Assembly: GCF_000830985.1 (NCBI RefSeq)
Contig: NZ_CP007151.1
Location: forward strand, 496,001 to 560,000
Direction: 5' to 3'
Origin: Marinobacter similis
GTDB taxonomy: Bacteria; Pseudomonadota; Gammaproteobacteria; Pseudomonadales; Oleiphilaceae
Length of the DNA stretch: 64,000 nt
In this document: piece after piece, positions 56,918 through 64,000 of the stretch
How positions within the stretch are numbered: position 1 is the stretch's first letter
Layout of the letters: every line of letters starts with the position of its first letter
Notes under the pieces: model-generated
What the model saw: the letters and a program-made list of their open reading frames with translations, nothing else
Told to the model about the DNA's origin: nothing
The model's database searches: none
Program-made: the position numbers and the translations under genes

Positions 56918-58597
56918 ATGTCTAAGCTTACTCGCGCCCCTCTCAGTCAACCGGGCTGGCAACACTGGCCAGGTTGCCTGTTTGCGCTGGCGATTGTCTT
57001 GCTGACAGTCAGTGGTGCTGGGGCCTTGTTCTGGCAGGCGCCGGCATTGGACATAGGCGACTTGTGGGCTAGCCGGTATCTGCGCAGCGTGGTGCTGTTC
57101 ACACTCTGGCAGGCGCTCCTGTCGGTCTCTATCAGTGTCTTGCTCGCCCTTCCCATTGCCCGAGCACTGGACCGCCACCGGAACTTTGTCGGGCGCGCCC
57201 TGCTGTTAAGGCTGATGGAGCTCAGCCTGGTGGTACCTACCATCGTTGCCGTGTCCGGGCTGGTCAGTATGTATGGTCGGCAAGGCTGGCTGACCGTTGC
57301 GATTCAAGAGTGGCTGCCGTCCTTGAGCTGGAACCTGTATGGACTCAACGGCATTGTGCTGGCCCATGTTTTCTTCAATGCCCCTCTGGCTGCGCGCATT
57401 TTGCTGCAAGCCTTGGAAAGCGCTCCATCAACAGCGCCGCATTGCCAGCCAACTGGGCCTTGGATCCTTTTGGCTCTGGCGCAGCCTGGAATGGCCCAGT
57501 ATCCGGCCGGTTTTACCCGGGATCGTGGCCTTGGTATTCACTCTCTGCTTCACCAGTTTCGCCATTGTCATGACCTTGGGTGGCGGGCCGGCGACTTCCA
57601 CTATTGAAGTCGCCATTTACCAGGCGCTGCGCTTCGAATTTGATGCTGGCCGGGCGGCATTGTTGGCACTGATACAGCTGCTAATTTGCGGAACGCTCTG
57701 GTGGCTGGTGTTGCGCAAGGGGCTGAACACCGCCCTGGTACCCGATCGACAACTTTTCATTAGCCATGCCCGTCCTGATGCACAAGGCGTCAGGAAACTG
57801 CTGGATAGCGCCCTGCTTGCGGCGTTTGTACTGTTTCTGACCCTCCCTCTGCTCGCCGTACTGACCCGAGGCTTGCCAGGGCTGGCCGATGCGCTGATGC
57901 CGTCCGGCTTTGCGAATCAGGGCCTGCAACTCTTGAAGCAACTGCACTCAGCCTCGGCATTGCCCTGCCCGCCGGTGTGGTCTCGGTGGTCACGTCACTG
58001 CTGATACTCGGGGCTAAACCGGGCAACACCAACACGCCTATTTCGCGGCTGCTTGAGACTTCCGCCTATCTACCGCTGATCATTCCTCCGCTGGTGCTGG
58101 CCACCGGTCTGTTTCTGTTGCTGCGGCCAAAACTCGGTATCGCCAGCGAAGGGCTGGCCTTGGTCGCTCTTATCAATGCCATGATGGCCCTGCCCTTTGT
58201 CATGCAGCTCCTCCGCGGACCGCTCCGCAACCTGGACCCGGCGAGTATCCGCCTGGCAGACCAGCTAGGCATCCGAGGCTGGTATCGCTGGCGCTGGTTA
58301 CACTGGCCGAGGCTCAGGCGCCCCCTGGCCCTCGGGCTTGCCTACGGCACTGGGTTGTCACTTGGCGATTTCGGCGTGATTGCGCTGTTTGGATCACCCG
58401 GCAATCCGACACTGCCGGTGCTGCTATACCAGCAACTAGGCAGCTATCAGATCAACGCGGCGGCCGGCACCGGGCTTTGGTTAATGATGGTGTTACTAGC
58501 CTTGTTCGGTCTGTTCAATTTGGTGGGGAGACCACCCACAAAGTCACAGGGGCTTCAGGTCCCAAAGCCAAATCAACTGGAGACCTCGGATGCTTGA
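56918..58597 (+). CDS. thiP: Thiamine ABC transporter permease, frame-disrupted
   Basis: A two-module permease with about twelve membrane helices, like ThiP. First EAA-type loop HVFFNAPLAARILLQALE, then (next frame) HQQRRIASQLGLGS; LCFTSFAIVMTLGGGPATST; second module LETSAYLPLIIPPLVLATGL and DPASIRLADQLGIRGW, LSLGDFGVIALFGSP. Two frame changes, near 57430 (two bases missing or one extra) and near 57960 (one missing), separate three ORFs; about 560 aa when joined. It overlaps thiQ by eight bases. Confidence 0.92.
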
Positions 58598-59203
58598 GGT
58601 TCGCAACCTGACCTTCACTTACCCGTCGAATGACCGTACCTGGTGCTTTGATTTCCAAGTTAGTCCAGGCCAGTGCATTGCCATCGACGGCCCCAGCGGG
58701 TCTGGCAAATCCACCCTGCTGGGACTGCTCGCCGGATTTCTTTCACCCGCTGCCGGCACAATCACCTGGCAAGGACAAAACGTTGATCAGCTCGCGCCGT
58801 GGCAACGGCCTATGACCAGCGTATTCCAGGAACACAACCTGTTTGAGCACCTGGATGTGCAGACCAATATTGGCCTTGGCATTCACCCCGGCATGAAGCT
58901 GTCCCGAGAACAGAAGCAGGCGATACAAGAGGGACTGACGCGGGTTGGTCTTGCCGGGTATGGCGAGCGGATGCCATCGGCCTGTCGGGCGGGCAGCGCC
59001 AGAGAGTGGCCTTGCTGCGGGCACTGCTGCGGAACCAACCTTTGCTGCTACTCGACGAGCCCTTGACCGGGCTGGATGAGGATACCCGAAATACGCTTCG
59101 GGCAATGCTGGTGGAACACAAAACCCAGGGCATCACCATAGTCCTGGCTAGCCACGATGAAGAGGACCGGCAAGTGCTGGCGGATAGCCGATGGAACCTC
59201 TAA
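58590..59203 (+). CDS. thiQ: Thiamine ABC transporter ATPase, frame-disrupted
   Basis: A short ABC ATPase of about 205 aa, ThiQ length. Walker A GPSGSGKST, Q-loop SVFQEHNLFEHLDV, signature LSGGQRQRVALLRALL (visible after restoring one C near 58982), Walker B LLLLDEPLTGLDED and the H-loop SHDEEDR. It completes thiBPQ and is followed 30 bases later by a lipid-transport-like operon on the same strand. Confidence 0.93.
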
Positions 59204-59235
59204 GCTTGTGATTAACCAACAAAACAATCAATGGA

Positions 59236-60405
59236 TTGTCGTCCAACGTGACCAGCACCGCGAGCAAGAGAGGGTCGGTTTTCGCGGCGAACGCTTCGTC
59301 GCCTGGCGAAGCTATTGTCACTGACACTTCATTGCAGATCCGTGGCGACTGGACGCTACAAAATTACCCCCTGCTTCAGCAAACCGTTGCCGAGGCGTCA
59401 GCTCAGGCATTTAAGGACGTAGATCTTTCTCATCTGGAACGTCTCGATACCGCGGGAGCGTCCCAGCTGATAACCCTGCTCGGCCCTGAGCGCCTGCACG
59501 CCCTGGCGTCCGAACCCGATGCACTTCCTGCCGCGCGATCGGCACTGCTCTGCGCCGTGTGCGACGCCCTGATAAACCGCCCCGAGCCAGAACCGCCTGC
59601 CATCCCCGTGATCACCCGATTCCTGGCCGAAACCGGTCAGCGCACCGATGGCATCTATCAATTGCTCAAGGCACTCAACGTTCATCGGGCAGACCCTTGC
59701 CGTCCTGTTTTCGGTACTTCTACGGCCCTGGCGATGGCGTGTGACGCCCTTCGTCGCCGCAATCCAGGAAACCGGCCTGAACGCCCTGCCCATCGTGGCA
59801 CTGCTCACCTTCCTGGTGGGTGCCGTGGTCGCCTTTCTTGGGGCAACGGTGCTTGAGAGCTTCGGTGCAACTATTTATACGGTCAACCTGGTGGCGTTTT
59901 CCTTCCTGCGGGAGTTTGGCGTATTACTCGCGGCTATTCTGCTGGCTGGCCGCACCGCCAGTGCGTTTACCGCGCACATAGGCGCTATGAAGGTTAACCA
60001 GGAACTGGATGCCATCCGGACTCTGGGCCTGAACCCCATTGAACTGCTGGTGATCCCACGGGTATTGGCGATGATGATCAGCCTGCCCATTCTGGCGTTT
60101 GTCGGCATGATTGCCGGCATGGCAGGTGGCGCCACGGTGTGCGCCCTGGTGCTGGACATCTACCCGCCGCAGTTCATAGCGATTGTCGAGCGTAGCGTTG
60201 AGCTCAGACACTACCTGGTCGGGCTTTCCAAGCGCCGATTTTTGCCTTTCTGATTGCCGTTATCGGCTGCCTGGAGGGGTTTAAAGTCAGTGGCAGTGCG
60301 CAATCGGTTGGCGAGCACACCACCTCGAGTGTGGTTCAGTCGATCTTCATGGTGATTCTGATCGATTCGATTGCGGCCCTGTTCTTCATGGAAATGGGGG
60401 TGTAG
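59236..60405 (+). CDS. MlaE-like ABC permease with N-terminal STAS domain, frame-disrupted
   Basis: An inner-membrane permease of the Mla/MCE type. Residues about 30-110 form a STAS domain (LQIRGDWTLQNYPLLQQTV; VDLSHLERLDTAGASQLITL), the equivalent of MlaB fused to MlaE. The permease has ALPIVALLTFLVGAVVAFLG, EFGVLLAAILLAGRTASAFT, IGAMKVNQELDAIRTLGLNP and IFMVILIDSIAALFFMEMGV. Two frame changes, near 59670 (one extra or two missing) and 60225 (one missing), are repaired. The start is uncertain; TTG 59236 is the first possible. About 390 aa. Confidence 0.85.
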
Positions 60406-60408
60406 GCC

Positions 60409-61239
60409 ATGCCTAAACACCATCAACTTGCCCCCCATCCTGACCTACAGAGCCAGACCGTGATTCAGGTTCGCGAACTCTGCAACCGGTTTGGCAGCCA
60501 GGTGATTCATGAAAACCTGGACCTCGACGTAATGACCGGGGAAATCCTTGGCGTGGTCGGTGGATCCGGTACCGGTAAAACGGTATTACTGCGAACCATT
60601 GTTGGCCTGAACCGACCCACGTCGGGACACATTCGGGTGTTTGGGCAGGATCTCCAGGAGCTCTCGGCCGGCGATCGCTCTCTTATAGAACAGCGGCTTG
60701 GCGTGCTGTTTCAGGGCGGAGCGCTGTTTTCGTCATTAAACTTGCAGGAAAACGTGGCAGTGCCACTGATTGAGCATGCCGGTCTGAGCAGGCCAGACGC
60801 AGAGCACCTGGCCCGGGTGAAGCTGGCGCTGACCGGATTGCCGCCGGAAGCTGCACTGAAATACCCGGCAGAGCTTTCGGGTGGCATGGTTAAGCGGGCG
60901 GCCCTGGCACGGGCGCTGGCGCTGGATCCGGAAATTCTGTTTCTGGATGAACCGACCGCGGGCCTCGACCCCATTGGCGCCGCCGCGTTTGATCGCCTGA
61001 TCCTGACCTTGCGGGACGCGCTCGGTTTTACGGTGTTCCTGGTCACCCACGACCTGGACACGCTTTACGCCACCTGCGATCGCATTGCGGTATTGGCAAA
61101 GAAACGGGTTCTGGTTGCCGACCGGTTGGAACGTGTTGCCACCATCGACGATCCCTGGATTCAGGACTATTTTAACGGCCCGCGTGGGCGCGCTGCGAGC
61201 AGCGCCACCGGGGCAAACACACTGAGGCCACAGGAGTAG
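60409..61239 (+). CDS. MlaF-like ABC ATPase
   Basis: A 276-aa ATPase of the Mla/MCE lipid transporter class. Walker A GGSGTGKTVLL (the S-G-T-G-K-T form common in MlaF), Q-loop VLFQGGALFSSLNLQENV, signature LSGGMVKRAALARAL, Walker B ILFLDEPTAGLDP, H-loop VTHDLD, and a C-terminal extension IDDPWIQDYFNGPRGR. It starts three bases after the permease stop. The frame is intact. Confidence 0.92.
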   Translation: MPKHHQLAPHPDLQSQTVIQVRELCNRFGSQVIHENLDLDVMTGEILGVVGGSGTGKTVLLRTIVGLNRPTSGHIRVFGQDLQELSAGDRSLIEQRLGVLFQGGALFSSLNLQENVAVPLIEHAGLSRPDAEHLARVKLALTGLPPEAALKYPAELSGGMVKRAALARALALDPEILFLDEPTAGLDPIGAAAFDRLILTLRDALGFTVFLVTHDLDTLYATCDRIAVLAKKRVLVADRLERVATIDDPWIQDYFNGPRGRAASSATGANTLRPQE

Positions 61240-61244
61240 TCACC

Positions 61245-62181
61245 ATGGAACCCAAGGCCCATCACGTTATTATTGGACTATTTACGCTTCTGGCGTTTGT
61301 GGCGGCATTGCTGTTTGCCCTGTGGCTCGCGAAAACAACCACTGATCGGGACTGGTCCTACTATCAGATCGGATTCAATCAACCGGTCAGCGGTCTCTCA
61401 AAGGGCAACCCGGTGTTATACAGCGGCGTGCAGGTTGGTGATGTGGTGGAGTTGAAGCTCAATCCCCGCGATCCCAGTCAGGTGCGTGTGCTGATTCGAG
61501 TCGATAAGAACATTCCGATTCGGGAAAACACCCAGGCCTCGCTTGTGCTCGCCAACATCACCGGCAGCATGAGCGTGCAATTCAGTGGCGGCACCCCGGA
61601 CAGCCCCGAGCTAATTGGCGACATCAACGATCCCCCCTGATCATGGCCAAACCCTCCGCCCTCGATAGTCTGCTGGCTAACGGCCAGAGCCTGCTGCAAA
61701 AAGCCGAGATTCTGCTGGGTGACGCCAACAAGATGTTCTCGGACAAGAACATAGAGAACCTGACTGCCGTTCTCGACAACACCCGGGAAGTATCCGATGC
61801 TCTGCTGGAACAGCGCAGCCGCCTGGACGATTTGCTCGCACGGCTGGATTCCGCCAGCCAGCGAGCCGGTGAAGCAGCAGTGAAGGTCTCCAAGGTATCA
61901 GACAACGCCAATGCCTTGCTGGAAAACGAGGGACGTGCAGTACTCGGTTCCCTGAATGCAGCGCTGAAAACCATCGAAACAACGTCGGCGCGCATTGACC
62001 AGCTAACCCAGAACAATCAGGCGCGATCGAATCAGGCCTGCAGGGTATGGGCGACCTGTCACCGGCGTTGCGCGAATTGCGCAACACTCTGCGTAATCTC
62101 AACCAGCTCACCCGCAAGCTGGGTGAAGACCCGACGCGTGCCATCTGGGGCGGCGAAACAATACAGGAGCTAGGACAGTGA
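61245..62181 (+). CDS. MCE-family lipid transport protein (MlaD/PqiB-like), frame-disrupted
   Basis: A periplasmic lipid-binding protein anchored by one N-terminal membrane helix (VIIGLFTLLAFVAALLFALWL), followed by one MCE domain (YYQIGFNQPVSGLSKGNPVLYSGVQVGDVVELKL). A long coiled-coil-like helical tail completes it (VLDNTREVSDALLEQRSRL; LRELRNTLRNLNQLTRKLGE). Two missing bases, in a C-run near 61638 and near 62030, break it; about 312 aa. It overlaps the lipoprotein gene by four bases. Confidence 0.88.
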
Positions 62182-62792
62182 GCTTGAGGCGAGTGGTCTT
62201 CGTAGCCAACGCGGTGCTTCTGGGCACGATCACAGGATGCACGGTGTATCCAACCCTGGAGGCGCCGCGAGTCATGGATTTTGCAGCGCCCTCCTCGGCC
62301 ATCCGCGCGGATCAAACACGCCCGCTGAGTTTGCGGGTGGATACGCCCTACGCCTCGGATCCTCTGGGCACCAACCGAATTCTGGCGAAACCTACGCCTT
62401 TGGAATTTCAAATCTACCCATCAGTGCGTTGGCGGGACGCCGCGCCCGTGGTCATGCGCGACCTATTGGTTGAAACGTTCCGGCACAGCCAAGGATTCAG
62501 TTCGGTGATCAGCGACACCAACCCGGCCAACGCAGACTGGACCCTGGTGAGCGAATTGACTGCTTTTCACACCGAGTATCAGACCGAAGACATACAGGCT
62601 GTAATTGAATTGCATGGCCAGTTGGTGGACAACCAGAGTCGCAAGACCCTGTGCGCGACCAGTTTTAAGGTGCAGGAGCGCTCGGAGAGTGAGGCCATTG
62701 AACAGGTGGTGGAGGCGTTTAGCCGCGCCGGTCAGGAACTATCGGAGTCCGTCGTGCGCTGGGCTGGTGAGTGCCACCAGCCCAAACCCTAG
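62178..62792 (+). CDS. ABC-type transport auxiliary lipoprotein (PqiC-like)
   Basis: A 204-aa lipoprotein with lipobox LGTITGC (Cys at residue about 21), probably placed in the outer membrane. The C-terminal region has the ABC_trans_aux features: LVSELTAFHTEYQ, VIELHGQLVDNQSRKTL, and ATSFKVQERSESEAIEQVVE. Starts with GTG inside the MCE stop codon, so it belongs to the same operon. The role is likely to be the outer-membrane partner of the MCE transporter. Confidence 0.85.
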   Translation: MSLRRVVFVANAVLLGTITGCTVYPTLEAPRVMDFAAPSSAIRADQTRPLSLRVDTPYASDPLGTNRILAKPTPLEFQIYPSVRWRDAAPVVMRDLLVETFRHSQGFSSVISDTNPANADWTLVSELTAFHTEYQTEDIQAVIELHGQLVDNQSRKTLCATSFKVQERSESEAIEQVVEAFSRAGQELSESVVRWAGECHQPKP

Positions 62793-62815
62793 CCCGCCGG
62801 GGGTTATTTGGCGGG
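62793..62815. terminator. Hairpin between convergent lipoprotein and pgsA genes
   Basis: CCCGCC / GGCGGG forms a 6-bp stem around an 11-base loop, straddling the ends of the two convergent genes. There is no T-run on either side, so this is a weak terminator candidate. Confidence 0.35.
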
Positions 62816-63352
62816 AAACAAGTCAGCCCAGGCAGCCTTCAGATAGAGGCCCATGGACCAGAGCGTTAGGCCGGCAGCGATATACAGCAGAGCGATCGCA
62901 ATGTTCGATCCCAGCACGCCCGGCGGGAATGCCAGCAAGCCCACGATGGCTGCCATCTGCGCGGTCGTCTTGATCTTGCCGATGTAGGAAACCGCAACGC
63001 TGGCGCGACTGCCCATTTCAGCCATCCATTCCCTCAGCGCGGAAATGACAATCTCACGACCAATAATAACGGTAGCCGGAATGGTCAGCAGAATCGCCGC
63101 GTGCTCTTCAATCAGCACAGCCAAGGCGACCGCCACCATCAGCTTATCCGCCACCGGATCCAGAAACGCCCCGAATGGGGTGCTCTGGTCAAGTTTGCGG
63201 GCCAGGTATCCATCCAGCCAGTCGGTCACACCGGCCAAAGCAAAAATACCGGCACTTACCAGGTAACTCCACTCCACCGGCAAATAAAAGATCACCACAA
63301 ACACCGGAATCATGATGATGCGTGAGAGCGTGAGTATGTTGGGTAAATTCAT
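62804..63352 (-). CDS. pgsA: CDP-diacylglycerol--glycerol-3-phosphate 3-phosphatidyltransferase
   Basis: An inner-membrane enzyme of phosphatidylglycerol synthesis, 182 aa with several membrane helices. The CDP-alcohol phosphotransferase motif is present (DWLDGYLARKLDQSTPFGAFLDPVADK, D-G-x2-A-R-x8-G-x3-D-x3-D). It follows uvrC by seven bases, the common order uvrC-pgsA. The frame is intact. Confidence 0.96.
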   Translation of the reverse strand: MNLPNILTLSRIIMIPVFVVIFYLPVEWSYLVSAGIFALAGVTDWLDGYLARKLDQSTPFGAFLDPVADKLMVAVALAVLIEEHAAILLTIPATVIIGREIVISALREWMAEMGSRASVAVSYIGKIKTTAQMAAIVGLLAFPPGVLGSNIAIALLYIAAGLTLWSMGLYLKAAWADLFPAK

Positions 63353-63359
63353 GCTGTCC

Positions 63360-64000
63360 TTACTCGTCGTGCAATGCTGCGTAGATGTTTTCCGCCAATG
63401 ACTTGCTGATGCCCGTTACCTTGGCCATCTCATCCACACTGGCTTTGCGGATTCCCTGTATCCCGCCAAAATAGCGAATCAAATCGCGACGGCGCTTGGG
63501 ACCCACCCCTTCGATGCCCTCCAGGGTGGACTGCCGGCGTTTTTTATCCCGACGTGCCCGGTGGCCGGTAATGGCGAACCGGTGCGATTCATCCCGGATG
63601 TGCTGAATCAGGTGCAGGGCCGGCGAATCGGCCGGTATCCGGAACACATCACCGGTCATCGCGTCGATCAGCTGTTCCATCCCTGCCCGTCGGGTCACGC
63701 CTTTGGCAACACCAATCAGCGGGATTTCGGAGATCTCCAGTTCATCAAAGACCTCTCGCGCTATATTCAGCTGGCCCTTACCACCGTCGATAAACACCAG
63801 ATCCGGGCGCTTACCCTCGCCGGCCACCATACGCTTATAACGCCGGGTTAACACCTGGCGCATGGCGGCATAGTCATCGCCAGCGGTTACGCCCTCGATG
63901 TTATACAGGCGATAGTCGCTTTTCAGCGGGCCATTCTCGTCGAAAACAACGCAGGATGCGACGGTATTTTCACCGTGGCTGTGGCTGATGTCGAAACACT
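63360..64000 (-). CDS. uvrC: Excinuclease ABC subunit C, 3' part, partial
   Basis: The C-terminal half of UvrC, the nuclease that makes both cuts in nucleotide excision repair. The reading frame runs off the window at 64000. Visible: the RNase-H-like C-terminal nuclease ([49 protein letters not shown]) and a helix-hairpin-helix ([18 protein letters not shown]). The DGGKGQ and HR motifs are catalytic. Confidence 0.95.
   Translation of the reverse strand, partial: CFDISHSHGENTVASCVVFDENGPLKSDYRLYNIEGVTAGDDYAAMRQVLTRRYKRMVAGEGKRPDLVFIDGGKGQLNIAREVFDELEISEIPLIGVAKGVTRRAGMEQLIDAMTGDVFRIPADSPALHLIQHIRDESHRFAITGHRARRDKKRRQSTLEGIEGVGPKRRRDLIRYFGGIQGIRKASVDEMAKVTGISKSLAENIYAALHDE

Overview
The window looks like a chromosomal segment of a marine gammaproteobacterium, most like Marinobacter. 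The signs are a LexA-controlled yebG, a gsp type II secretion operon, uvrC-pgsA beside tRNA-Gly/tRNA-Cys, and fairly GC-rich coding DNA. The species call is an inference from gene content and protein character, since no search could be run.

A dominant technical feature is that about 24 otherwise well-conserved genes are interrupted by about 37 frame changes. Almost all are repaired by adding back one base (a few by two), and many sit in short homopolymers. This looks like an uncorrected draft sequence with missing bases rather than real gene decay. I therefore annotate each such gene as one CDS across its full span and state where the frame changes.

Layout. 0.2-3.5 kb: exported peptidoglycan-binding protein, chemotaxis receptor, DUF1127-like small protein. 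3.7-7.1 kb: YdcH-like protein, FabH-type ketosynthase, CHASE-GGDEF diguanylate cyclase, yebG with a LexA box. 7.4-11.2 kb: Baeyer-Villiger-type monooxygenase, GntR regulator with a bile-acid-symporter-like transporter, tail-anchored J-domain-like protein. 11.4-16.5 kb: TonB-dependent receptor, periplasmic ABC-type binding protein and hybrid histidine kinase, apparently one sensing or uptake unit. 16.5-27.8 kb: gspE-M on the minus strand continuing into a GNAT acetyltransferase and glutathione reductase, with gspC and a LapG-like protease divergent. No secretin gene (gspD) is in the window.

27.9-50.5 kb is an accessory, defence-rich region. It holds an Xre-RES toxin-antitoxin pair, an FNT-family channel and a four-gene SMC/kleisin/KITE/Toprim cassette (Wadjet/MksBEFG-like). 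Next come a few metabolic genes, then a three-gene cassette: a MazG-like NTP pyrophosphohydrolase; a nuclease-DUF2075 helicase with a C-terminal S24 peptidase domain; and a giant methyltransferase-PLD-SF2 helicase-S24-DUF3427 fusion. An SbcCD-like pair closes the region. The MazG/DUF2075/fusion cassette is my best candidate for an undescribed system, with the SMC cassette second.

50.6-64 kb: NAD-dependent formate dehydrogenase (fdsA and a fused fdsG-fdsB), tRNA-Cys and tRNA-Gly, a TPP riboswitch in front of thiBPQ, then an Mla-like lipid transport operon (STAS-permease, ATPase, MCE protein, auxiliary lipoprotein), pgsA and the 3' part of uvrC. The thi and mla genes separate pgsA from the tRNAs that adjoin it in many gammaproteobacteria.
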